DNA of 5,453 nucleotides from UBA8516 sp964434855 (GTDB lineage: Archaea > Thermoproteota > Nitrososphaeria > Nitrososphaerales > Nitrosopumilaceae), in the NCBI GenBank assembly GCA_964434855.1, contig CAYSWR010000055.1:1-5453 (forward strand), written 5' to 3'. Shown here piece after piece: positions 1 to 5,381 of this stretch (the stretch's first letter is position 1; each line of letters opens with the position of its first letter). The notes beneath the pieces are model-generated. The model was not told the origin of the DNA. It ran no database searches and saw only the letters and a list, made by a program, of their open reading frames with translations. The position numbers were made by a program, and so were the translations under genes.

Positions 1-34
1 AAAAATTCTAGCGGAACTTGAAATTAAATCTGTT

Positions 35-190
35 CTAATGAGTACACTGACAATCTACAAGTTTAGTATCAAAGGCGCAGTCATGTGGACCTTCTGATGC
101 AGCATCTATTGGAATCTTTTTCATACATTCCCCATGTCGTCCCTTTTTGCAAAACCAACAGACTTTGTCATTGTGAGATTTTGATTCCAT
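35..190 (-). CDS. Small Cys-rich putative zinc-binding protein (51 aa), function unknown
   Basis: The minus strand has an ATG at 190 and a TAG at 37-35, giving 51 residues. The protein starts MESKSHNDKV and carries six cysteines: Cys11 and Cys14 (CWFC), Cys22, Cys38, and Cys47 and Cys49 (CQC). His19, His37 and the C-terminal His51 lie among them. This spacing suggests one or two metal sites, probably zinc; that is inference, as no ligand set is proven. There is no signal peptide or membrane segment, so it should be cytoplasmic. It lies 15 bases downstream of the zinc-finger gene on the same strand, and the gap holds an A-rich stretch with AAGGA that could act as a weak ribosome site, so the two are probably co-transcribed. 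I associate similar short CWFC proteins with Nitrososphaerota from memory, without a search. The dense, ordered Cys/His pattern makes a chance ORF unlikely. No function can be given. Confidence 0.68.
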   Translation of the reverse strand: MESKSHNDKVCWFCKKGRHGECMKKIPIDAASEGPHDCAFDTKLVDCQCTH

Positions 191-205
191 GCTTTTTCCT
201 TTTTT

Positions 206-367
206 TTAAAATACTGTTACATCGCCTGGAGCAGGTGACTGGTCGTGTTTGTTTTGATGGTATTCAATAAAGTCCTTGTGTGCCGTTTCTTGGTGCTTTC
301 GCAGCTCTTCAATGTTCTCAAATATGTTCTCACATAGATAGCATTTGGGTTTGTGCTGATCTACCAT
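206..367 (-). CDS. Small single C2H2 zinc-finger protein (53 aa)
   Basis: From the ATG at 367 the protein begins MVDQHKPKCYLC and has one classical C2H2 finger: Cys9-X2-Cys12-X12-His25-X4-His30. The finger helix carries EELRKHQ. A polar tail ending PAPGDVTVF follows. The finger should bind one zinc ion and could contact nucleic acid or protein; a lone finger gives little sequence specificity, so a regulatory role is only a guess. The frame stays open to an ATG at 493, but that start would overlap ilvE by 53 bases and add 42 residues of no recognisable character. The ATG at 367 (or the in-frame ATG at 379) sits at the right distance from a TATA-like box at 399-406, so a short start is preferred. 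The Cys-rich gene follows 15 bases downstream, probably in the same transcript. Confidence 0.75.
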   Translation of the reverse strand: MVDQHKPKCYLCENIFENIEELRKHQETAHKDFIEYHQNKHDQSPAPGDVTVF

Positions 368-398
368 TGATAGAATCATGCATGTTAATGATGATTTG

Positions 399-406
399 AT
401 ATAATT
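399..406 (-). promoter_or_regulatory. TATA-like box for the zinc-finger gene
   Basis: The minus strand reads AATTATAT here. Its centre lies about 23 bases upstream of the ATG at 379 and 35 upstream of the ATG at 367. An archaeal start about 26 bases downstream would give a leaderless or very short leader. It lies just past the ilvE stop, which suggests the small genes have their own promoter. Assigned by eye. Confidence 0.4.
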
Positions 407-440
407 GAATCTTTCATGTTGGATTGATAAAGTATGTAAT

Positions 441-1355
441 TTAGATAGGTGTAAGCCACTTTGAGAACCGTCTATCTTTTCCGGATACAACATCCGTGAA
501 GATCTTATGAAGCTTGAGAGTCACCCTGCCTGGATTGCCGTCACCTATGGCTTTGTCATCAATCTCTGTAACTGGTTTTATCTCAGAGGCAGTTCCAGTC
601 ATAAATACCTCATCTGCTGCAAATAGTTCCTTTAGATTACAATTCTTTTCTGTAATAGATAATTTTTCGGCCTTTGCTATCTTTATGACACTATCTCTAG
701 TTATGCCTGGTAATATACCGGCACTCAAAGGAGGAGTAATTATTTTGCCATCATTTACTAGAAATATATTTTCTGCACTTCCCTCAGCTACATTGTTATC
801 ATAATTGAGCATTATTGATTCGTCATAACCGTCGCTCAATGCCTCGACTCTGGCAAGTGCTGCATTTGCATAGTTTGAAGCTGCCTTTGCCTGCATAGGC
901 TGTGATCTAGAATCAATCCTTAACCACCTTGAAACTTTGCACCGCGTTCCGCGAATTTTTCCTGCCTTTGTATATTCTTGCAATGCTTCAACACATGCTA
1001 TGGCAACATCAATCTTGTTTGCAGTTGGTGTTAATCCTAGCATACCATAACCATAGTATGCTATTGGTCTAATGTAGCACTCCTTCATAGTACTTTTTCT
1101 AACTGTCTGTATTATGGCATCAGAAATTTGTTTTTTAGAATATGGTATCTTCATTGAATACATTTTAGCTGATCTAAATAACCTGTCAACATGTTCTGGT
1201 AAACGAAATATCATAGAACCTTTTGGTGTATTGTAACATCTAATTCCTTCAAAGACTGCTGTGGAATAATGCAACGCATGAGTAAGCACGTGCACTTTGG
1301 CATTCTTAAACGGTACAAGTTTGCCATTCATCCATATCTTGCCTTGCTCTTTCAT
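441..1355 (-). CDS. ilvE: Branched-chain amino acid aminotransferase (PLP fold type IV)
   Basis: This enzyme (EC 2.6.1.42) transfers the amino group between glutamate and the 2-oxo acids of Val, Leu and Ile, the last step of their synthesis, in the cytoplasm. In the 304-residue protein, the early family pattern HALHYSTAVFEGIR is at about 26-39. A substrate-pocket segment YIRPIAYYGYG is at about 94-104. The PLP-binding lysine is Lys157, in QAKAASNYANA. The conserved glutamate is in EGSAEN (about 191-196). GILPGITR is at about 213-220 and the phosphate-binding segment FMTGTASEI at about 251-259. Length and motif order match complete IlvE proteins. The frame is also open from a TTG at 1370, but the ATG at 1355 gives the usual N-terminus (MKEQGKIWMNG) and fits a TATA box near 1400. 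D-amino-acid or aminodeoxychorismate family members are less likely given the GIR and TGTASEI segments. It is transcribed divergently from the small membrane-protein gene. Confidence 0.95.
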   Translation of the reverse strand: MKEQGKIWMNGKLVPFKNAKVHVLTHALHYSTAVFEGIRCYNTPKGSMIFRLPEHVDRLFRSAKMYSMKIPYSKKQISDAIIQTVRKSTMKECYIRPIAYYGYGMLGLTPTANKIDVAIACVEALQEYTKAGKIRGTRCKVSRWLRIDSRSQPMQAKAASNYANAALARVEALSDGYDESIMLNYDNNVAEGSAENIFLVNDGKIITPPLSAGILPGITRDSVIKIAKAEKLSITEKNCNLKELFAADEVFMTGTASEIKPVTEIDDKAIGDGNPGRVTLKLHKIFTDVVSGKDRRFSKWLTPI

Positions 1356-1394
1356 AAGAAAACTCAGCAAGTATGGTAATTTAAAGAATTAATC

Positions 1395-1408
1395 AAAATA
1401 TATAATTT
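1395..1408. promoter_or_regulatory. Near-symmetrical AT-rich TATA element between ilvE and the divergent membrane-protein gene
   Basis: The plus strand reads AAAATATATAATTT, which looks like a TATA box on either strand. On the minus strand it predicts ilvE transcription near 1373, an 18-base leader before the ATG at 1355. On the plus strand it predicts a start near 1430, about 32 bases before the ATG at 1462. A second plus-strand candidate, TAATAT at 1433-1438, would instead give a nearly leaderless message. Confidence 0.45.
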
Positions 1409-1461
1409 CAAACGCAAGAATCTCAAACATACTAATATCGTATGAGATACAACTGAGAAAC

Positions 1462-1671
1462 ATGGAACCAATATTGTCTTTCACAGCTGTTGCACTGTTA
1501 GTTATTGGTTTGATAGGGCAGGGCTTTGAGCTACGAAAAATTAAGGCATCTATAACAAAAGACGAGGACTTGACGTCAAAAAACATGTTTACTAACAAAA
1601 GAAATTTGAAATGGTATGTAATAATTGGCGCAGGCCTAGTTCTGTTATACGCAGGAAGACAGTTCTCCTAG
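1462..1671 (+). CDS. Small two-helix membrane protein (69 aa), function unknown
   Basis: The protein has two hydrophobic segments, at about residues 3-22 (from PILSFTAVALL) and 51-66 (WYVIIGAGLVLLYAG). They are joined by a charged loop rich in Lys and Arg. By the positive-inside rule the loop should face the cytoplasm, giving a helical hairpin with both termini outside. There is no cleavable signal peptide, catalytic motif or Cys/His cluster, so the function is unknown; a small subunit or anchor of a membrane complex is possible but unsupported. The ATG at 1462 is the first start in the frame and lies a plausible distance from the TATA-like elements at 1395-1408 and 1433-1438. The minus-strand ORFs across this region lack such an organised hydrophobic pattern, which supports the plus strand as coding. 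No neighbour suggests a partner. Confidence 0.75.
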   Translation: MEPILSFTAVALLVIGLIGQGFELRKIKASITKDEDLTSKNMFTNKRNLKWYVIIGAGLVLLYAGRQFS

Positions 1672-1781
1672 ATGATCTATATAGATCAGGTCTAAATATT
1701 GCCTCTACATATACTACAATAGCGCGTGTTTTGGGTAACGCCGGACTGATTCTAGATAAGAGGTCCAAGAACAAACCCTAA
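1611..1781 (+). CDS. Possible small ORF (56 aa) overlapping the membrane-protein gene; doubtful
   Basis: An ATG at 1611 opens a frame that runs to TAA at 1779-1781. It overlaps the last 61 bases of the membrane-protein gene in another frame. The product starts MVCNNWRRPSSVIRRK, is basic at both ends and has a central part that could form an amphipathic helix (around IARVLGNAGLILDK). I recognise no family. In its favour, the non-overlapping part has mostly A or T at third codon positions, like the neighbouring genes, and the stop falls exactly at the base of a strong hairpin. Against it, the length is within chance, there is no ribosome site, and the opposite strand is open over much of the same stretch. 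The segment could equally be an untranslated 3' region or a small RNA. Confidence 0.25.
   Translation: MVCNNWRRPSSVIRRKTVLLDDLYRSGLNIASTYTTIARVLGNAGLILDKRSKNKP
1673..1688. repeat. Perfect 16-bp palindrome with TATATA core
   Basis: The sequence TGATCTATATAGATCA equals its own reverse complement. It starts two bases after the stop of the membrane-protein gene. The TATATA core could serve as a TATA box in either direction, and the symmetric arms could be a dimeric regulator's operator. As a plus-strand promoter it would start RNA near 1708, leading into the hairpin at 1781-1818. The palindrome is seen directly; its role is inference. Confidence 0.5.
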
Positions 1782-1818
1782 TTTGACTTCTATAGGTAAA
1801 GACCTGTAGGGGTCAAAT
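1781..1818 (+). terminator. Strong hairpin between convergent genes, probable plus-strand terminator or 3' structure
   Basis: The arm at 1781-1797 (ATTTGACTTCTATAGGT) pairs along all 17 positions with the arm at 1802-1818 (ACCTGTAGGGGTCAAAT) around a four-base AAAG loop. Three pairs are T·G (1788-1811, 1789-1810, 1793-1806), allowed as G-U in plus-strand RNA but becoming A-C mismatches in minus-strand RNA. The structure therefore favours plus-strand transcription. A T-rich run (ATTTTGTTTTATA, 1828-1840) follows. It sits between the plus-strand small gene(s) and the aspartate kinase stop at 1836. Archaeal termination usually relies on U-tracts, so it may instead be a protective 3' end or part of a small RNA. 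Confidence 0.55.
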
Positions 1819-1835
1819 GTTATGATGATTTTGTT

Positions 1836-3251
1836 TTATACAAATGTGATCTCTGATCTTTCTGCATGAACTGCACGAATAGCTCTTTCTATGTTGTCTG
1901 AAGCATCTTCTATGACTATGATAATTCTTGATGTTTCTTCTTGCGCATCCATGTTTAAGATGTTAAGTCCTGCTTCGCCTACTCTGGAGCTTGCTTTTGA
2001 CGCAATTTGTTGCACACGCCACATCTCGTCTCCGATCAAAGTGATTACTCCTCTATTGTAGGTTATAGTGGCCAGGGAATCAAATGCCAGTATGTGTCTT
2101 TCATTTCGTTTTACATAATCTGCATCAAGGAACAATATTCTTGTAAATTCTATGTCGTCTTTTGTGTATGGTGACAATACCACAAACTCGCTGTATCTTT
2201 TTTCTTTTTCAAGTGAATCAAACAGGCTTTGTGCAGCTACACTTTCTATTCGTAGGATTGCGCAGTTTTTCTTTCCTGTTACTATCTTAAGGGGATGTCC
2301 ATCTTTGTCAGGCGGCCTTCTTTCTATTGTTGTAATCTTTGATGGATTATTCATGTCAGTGATTATTATGGGTATGTCCACACCATTTTCCACTATTTCT
2401 TTGATGGCGATAGGATCAAGGATCTTCATGCCAAACATTCCTGCAGTTCTTGCTTCGTTATATGAGAGATGTGTGATGTCTTCTAATTCGTCTTTTACTA
2501 CTCTTGGATCGGCAGAAAGTACCGCACCGTCCTTTTCAAAATCTATTCTTATATTGTATTTTTTGTTAAACAATATACCAAGATCTGCAGCCGTTCTGTC
2601 AGAACCGCCCCTTTCATATGTGGTTTCCAAGCCGTCAACGGTTTTTCCAATGAATCCTCCTATTGACAATACATCATTTTTTTCTAATAATATTTCAACT
2701 GATTCTATATTTTGAGCAGACTCTGATGCAAGAAAGTTTGCAGATTCAATGTTATTGTCAGTTATTATGGGCCATATATCAAACCCTATTACATCAGATT
2801 TTATGCCACTACTTTTTAGAACGTAGTTCATTACATATGACATCAGGATCTCTCCTGAATAAGCAAGTGTACTTGATCTGATTACATTCGCAAACTCTTT
2901 TTTTTGTAAAGCTTGCTTGATGGCTGTGGCTGCTTTTTCTAAAAAGGAATCAATTGTTTTCTTACATTCGTCTTGGTATTTCTTATCTACAAATTCAAGT
3001 ATCTTCTGATATGGTTTTCTTAGACTCTCAACACCCGCATCTTCTCCTTCTTGTGCTTTTTGGCCAATCATGATTGCAATATCAGTAAGTGATCGTTGTT
3101 TACCTTCATGTAATGTAAGTGGAGCAGAAAAGACAGCTATTACCTTTGCATCTTTTTTTAATTCGTTTATTCTTTTGATTATAATCGGGATTAGTTTACC
3201 ATCTATTCCTATGGCGCTACCTCCAAACTTAGCAACTGCTAGATTTTTCAA
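1836..3251 (-). CDS. Aspartate kinase with C-terminal ACT domains
   Basis: Aspartate kinase (EC 2.7.2.4) phosphorylates aspartate to aspartyl-phosphate in the cytoplasm, the entry to threonine, methionine and usually lysine synthesis. The amino-acid kinase domain covers about residues 3-300. It has KFGGS at 8-12 with nucleotide-site Lys8, YSGE at 131-134 with the conserved Glu134, GGFIG at 198-202, RGGSDRTAADLG at 214-225, and DGAVLSADPR at 241-250. GMKILDP (274-280) is the typical linker to the regulatory part. Two ACT domains follow: about 327-395, and about 402-468 with ITLIGDEMW and the AGLNILNMD ligand-pocket region, suggesting feedback control, by family analogy probably by threonine or lysine. 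The 471 residues match archaeal monofunctional enzymes. There is no homoserine dehydrogenase fusion. The start is TTG at 3251; the frame has no ATG or GTG between there and the upstream TAG at 3278-3276, and a TATA box at 3279-3285 fits it. Confidence 0.95.
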   Translation of the reverse strand: MKNLAVAKFGGSAIGIDGKLIPIIIKRINELKKDAKVIAVFSAPLTLHEGKQRSLTDIAIMIGQKAQEGEDAGVESLRKPYQKILEFVDKKYQDECKKTIDSFLEKAATAIKQALQKKEFANVIRSSTLAYSGEILMSYVMNYVLKSSGIKSDVIGFDIWPIITDNNIESANFLASESAQNIESVEILLEKNDVLSIGGFIGKTVDGLETTYERGGSDRTAADLGILFNKKYNIRIDFEKDGAVLSADPRVVKDELEDITHLSYNEARTAGMFGMKILDPIAIKEIVENGVDIPIIITDMNNPSKITTIERRPPDKDGHPLKIVTGKKNCAILRIESVAAQSLFDSLEKEKRYSEFVVLSPYTKDDIEFTRILFLDADYVKRNERHILAFDSLATITYNRGVITLIGDEMWRVQQIASKASSRVGEAGLNILNMDAQEETSRIIIVIEDASDNIERAIRAVHAERSEITFV

Positions 3252-3278
3252 AACTTGGATACAACTCTCAAAATCCTA

Positions 3279-3285
3279 GTATAAA
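3279..3285 (-). promoter_or_regulatory. TATA box for aspartate kinase, supports TTG start
   Basis: The minus strand reads TTTATAC, inside CTTTATACTAGG. A start about 26 bases downstream falls near 3256, only about 5 bases before the TTG at 3251. This near-leaderless geometry supports the TTG as the true start, as does the in-frame stop at 3278-3276. Confidence 0.55.
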
Positions 3286-3372
3286 GCATTGGGTGAAAAT
3301 ACGGTTCAATACAGCGAATTGAGATCGTGGTAAGGTTTTCTCTCATCATTTAGAATAACTTATGCGTATTCC

Positions 3373-3380
3373 TTAATATC
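3373..3380 (+). promoter_or_regulatory. TATA-like box for the 59-residue gene
   Basis: TTAATATC is centred about 25 bases before the ATG at 3401, the spacing expected for a leaderless archaeal transcript. With the minus-strand aspartate kinase promoter it makes 3252-3400 a divergent promoter region. I see no gene in that region. Confidence 0.45.
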
Positions 3381-3400
3381 TTGAAGATAAAGTTAATTCC

Positions 3401-3580
3401 ATGATTCCAAATCGAGACTTTTTTGAAGAGGAACAACCAAACGAGATTCAACGCGGTGAGCTTTTCAAGGACAATAATACCAATCACATTTTACAGTTTG
3501 TTCCAGGTGTAGGATTGGTACACAATGAATCCTTTTGCAAAGAAATAACAGGATGTATTAATTTTCAGCAAAACAACTGA
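3401..3580 (+). CDS. Small hypothetical protein (59 aa)
   Basis: An ATG at 3401 opens a frame ending in TGA at 3578-3580. The product starts MIPNRDFFEEEQPNEIQ and is acidic in its first 20 residues. Its central part is hydrophobic (HILQFVPGVGLVHN, about 29-42), followed by two cysteines, Cys46 and Cys52, in FCKEITGC. The hydrophobic stretch is too short and broken for a clear membrane helix. The Cys pair could bind metal or form a disulphide, but no standard motif is complete. A TATA-like box at 3373-3380 is correctly placed for leaderless transcription, and the natural-looking composition supports a real gene. Its stop is one base from the stop of the convergent glycosyltransferase gene, so the two 3' ends would form overlapping antisense RNA. 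I do not recognise the family. Confidence 0.65.
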   Translation: MIPNRDFFEEEQPNEIQRGELFKDNNTNHILQFVPGVGLVHNESFCKEITGCINFQQNN

Positions 3581-3581
3581 A

Positions 3582-4595
3582 TCACAAAAATTTCTTTATA
3601 ATATTGGCAGCTTTTTGTGCTCCATCACACATTTTGGGATCTCTTTTTTCATTAATTTTAGTAGGAATTAAAGATTCTAGACGGTCAAGATCTTCAAAGG
3701 AAAAACCTGCTTTCTTTGCATTCGCTTCCTGTTCAAAATGTCCTTTGATTGGAATAAAGATTCCCGGTGTCCCATAAGATTCAGCTTCATCGATAGTGGA
3801 TTTACCAGCTAGAGAAATAATCAGATCTGCCGCATAGATGATTTCATGTAAATTATTTACAAAGCCAAGATCTCGTATGCCTTCCCCTGAAATTTTCAAA
3901 GCTGGGCCAGAAACAATTAGCATGTCTGCATCAAGGTTTAGTTTTTTGTAAACTTGAATTGCTTTCTCTATTAAAAATTGCCCTGCACTGGTACCACCTA
4001 TGCTAATTACAATTGTTTTTCTATCAAAAGAAAATCTCTTTCTAAGTTCTTCCCTAGAATAAAGAATCTTTCTAACTATTGGACCTACCCTGATGATGTT
4101 GTCCTCATCAGATCCATCTTCTGGTAAAATGATGACATCACATTTTTTCATTATCTCTTTCATTGATTTATTCATCTTTTTTTCTATGAATGAACCGATG
4201 CCTTTGGCAAAGTTTGTCTCAAGAATATCAGTAATCAGTACTGTTTTCAGTTTTTTTTCCTGAGCTATAGTCAAAGACGCAAAATCCTCATCACTCACAA
4301 TCAGTTTTGGTCTTTCCTTTTCTATTATATCTGATGAAATATCTTTACATTTTTTATAATATGAATAATACCTGAAAAGCCACCTCAATGGATTTTTTAG
4401 AGTTCCATCTTGAATCTCAAAAATTGGCGGTTTGTAGAGGTTTTGTGCCTCAAATCCATAATCTGAAAATAGCTTTGGGCCGCCTTCACCACTAACAAAT
4501 TTTATCTTAATATTGTTAAGATGCTGAGCTACAGCTATATCACGCGTTACATGTCCAAGACCTATAGGACTTGAAAAGAAAGTTAGACTAGTCAT
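3582..4595 (-). CDS. MurG/GT28-like glycosyltransferase (GT-B fold)
   Basis: The 337-residue protein has the two-domain layout of GT-B enzymes. The N-terminal half, expected to bind acceptor, starts with the glycine-rich loop SSPIGLGHVTRD (8-19), where GLGH is typical of MurG-like and UDP-glycosyltransferase-like families. The C-terminal half, expected to bind a nucleotide sugar, starts with ISIGGTSAGQ (198-207). It carries SLAGKSTIDEAESYGTPGIF (261-280) and IPIKGHFEQEANA (281-293), a pattern shared with MurG and related UDP-sugar transferases. It has no signal peptide or transmembrane helix, so it is cytoplasmic or peripheral. Archaea of this type lack bacterial peptidoglycan, so the acceptor is not lipid I; a glycolipid, a dolichol-linked sugar or another metabolite is possible. 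No other envelope gene is nearby to narrow this. The start ATG at 4595 is supported by a TATA-like box at 4621-4630. It stands as a single-gene unit. Confidence 0.85.
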   Translation of the reverse strand: MTSLTFFSSPIGLGHVTRDIAVAQHLNNIKIKFVSGEGGPKLFSDYGFEAQNLYKPPIFEIQDGTLKNPLRWLFRYYSYYKKCKDISSDIIEKERPKLIVSDEDFASLTIAQEKKLKTVLITDILETNFAKGIGSFIEKKMNKSMKEIMKKCDVIILPEDGSDEDNIIRVGPIVRKILYSREELRKRFSFDRKTIVISIGGTSAGQFLIEKAIQVYKKLNLDADMLIVSGPALKISGEGIRDLGFVNNLHEIIYAADLIISLAGKSTIDEAESYGTPGIFIPIKGHFEQEANAKKAGFSFEDLDRLESLIPTKINEKRDPKMCDGAQKAANIIKKFL

Positions 4596-4620
4596 ACATC
4601 AAATTTAATGCATGACAATT

Positions 4621-4630
4621 TCTATATTCT
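4621..4630 (-). promoter_or_regulatory. TATA-like box for the glycosyltransferase gene
   Basis: The minus strand reads AGAATATAGA, centred about 30 bases upstream of the ATG at 4595. Transcription would begin within a few bases of the start codon, the same near-leaderless layout as aspartate kinase. Confidence 0.45.
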
Positions 4631-4707
4631 TTTTTGCAAAATTCTCAAAGTTTAAATGCATTTTTAAGATTAGTTGCTAAGGAACAGCAGGGCCTTTTAA
4701 ATACAAT

Positions 4708-5175
4708 TTATATAATTATCTTCATTATGACAGTGAAGATCAATTGTTTATCGGAAACATTGATTTCTATTTTCTTGAACTTGAATTGCCTTAAAACCGA
4801 ACTATATATCTCATATAGATACACAGCCCACTTTTTGCCTAGGTTATGTTGTATTGTGAAACTATGAATACCATAATTTACATCATGCTTGTACTTATAA
4901 TTTGAAATTCTTATTAATGATTCAACAACGTCTATTGAAGACATTACATTATGTTCTTGACGTAATCGAAGTATGATCTTTTTTGTTGATGCACGTGCAA
5001 TAGATTTTGCAATAGAAGCTACTTCTTTTTCCGTGAATTTTTCCAAAAGTTTCATTAGTAGAACCCTGCGCACAGGCATGTATTCAGATATTGTAAAAGC
5101 TGAACGTTGTCCCAAGTATTGTATCAACATTTGATTAATCAGCATGTTTAGTGGAAGAGCCTCAGCCCTAGACAA
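4708..5175 (-). CDS. Ribbon-helix-helix family protein, probable DNA-binding regulator; start uncertain
   Basis: From the TTG at 5175 the product is 155 residues and ends at TAA 4710-4708. Its first 25 residues (ALPLNMLINQMLIQYL) look like the second helix of an RHH/Arc-type domain. The open frame continues upstream to a TAA at 5271-5269 and encodes the missing pieces: a strand ITFQLD (5220-5203) and a first helix TTISKLREL. The real protein may therefore begin upstream of 5175, yet no ATG, GTG or TTG lies there. The middle is basic and helical. The C-terminal part has HSFTIQHNLGKKW (about 104-116) and alternating hydrophobic strands to the end. I recall RHH proteins of this size with a similar H-x-LG-x-x-W segment in Nitrososphaerota, from memory only. 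The likely role is a transcription factor or other DNA-binding protein. A gene decaying at its 5' end is the alternative. Confidence 0.65.
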   Translation of the reverse strand: MSRAEALPLNMLINQMLIQYLGQRSAFTISEYMPVRRVLLMKLLEKFTEKEVASIAKSIARASTKKIILRLRQEHNVMSSIDVVESLIRISNYKYKHDVNYGIHSFTIQHNLGKKWAVYLYEIYSSVLRQFKFKKIEINVSDKQLIFTVIMKIII

Positions 5176-5226
5176 TTCTCGTAATTTCGAAATAGTGGTT
5201 TTATCTAATTGGAAAGTAATGTTTTG

Positions 5227-5233
5227 TTTTATA
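5227..5233 (-). promoter_or_regulatory. Candidate TATA box near the RHH gene
   Basis: The minus strand reads TATAAAA, a good TATA match. It would start RNA near 5203, giving a leader of about 28 bases before the TTG at 5175 but leaving out the codons for the RHH strand. A competing element, GAATATC around 5258-5265, would start RNA near 5235 and could include them. The sequence alone does not decide. Confidence 0.3.
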
Positions 5234-5350
5234 GGATTATTCGTTACTAAAATAAAGTGATATTCTTGTTATTTACTATTTTGTTATGATTACGAACAAA
5301 GAAGTTAATAAATCAACTAAAAACGAAAATTTAATCTTTATTTACTTAAA

Positions 5351-5358
5351 CTTATATG
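5351..5358 (+). promoter_or_regulatory. TATA box for tRNA-Val
   Basis: CTTATATG, preceded by a TTAAA stretch, lies about 27 bases before the first tRNA base at 5382, as expected for an archaeal tRNA promoter. The stretch 5176-5381 otherwise holds only the upstream part of the RHH frame and promoter-like AT-rich sequence. Confidence 0.55.
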
Positions 5359-5381
5359 CATTTTTAATTGGAGCTTTGCGT

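Noticed and set aside
2..97. Plus-strand open frame from the window edge, ending in TGA at 95-97
   Set aside because: It has only 31 codons, overlaps the better-supported Cys-rich gene on the other strand, and its length is easily reached by chance. It could be the tail of a gene starting outside the window, but nothing confirms this.
85..270. Plus-strand ORF of 61 codons
   Set aside because: It is antisense to the Cys-rich and zinc-finger genes, whose metal-ligand patterns are far more convincing.
514..804. Plus-strand ORF of 96 codons
   Set aside because: It is antisense to the conserved C-terminal half of ilvE and shows no family features.
1389..1774. Two minus-strand ORFs (1389-1598 and 1592-1774)
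   Set aside because: They lie opposite the two-helix membrane-protein gene and the hairpin-bearing region, and have no recognisable domain. The G-U pairs of the hairpin also point to plus-strand transcription here.
2152..2715. Plus-strand ORF of 187 codons
   Set aside because: It is the shadow of the aspartate kinase catalytic region, and its Ser/Leu/Phe-rich composition is typical of an antisense frame.
4679..4696. Short hairpin AAGG/CCTT with T-run between the glycosyltransferase and RHH genes
   Set aside because: The four-base stem with a ten-base loop is too weak to call a terminator or RNA.
4634..4867. Plus-strand ORF of 77 codons
   Set aside because: It overlaps the conserved end of the RHH-family gene in antisense, and its hydrophobic residues reflect AT-rich sequence.
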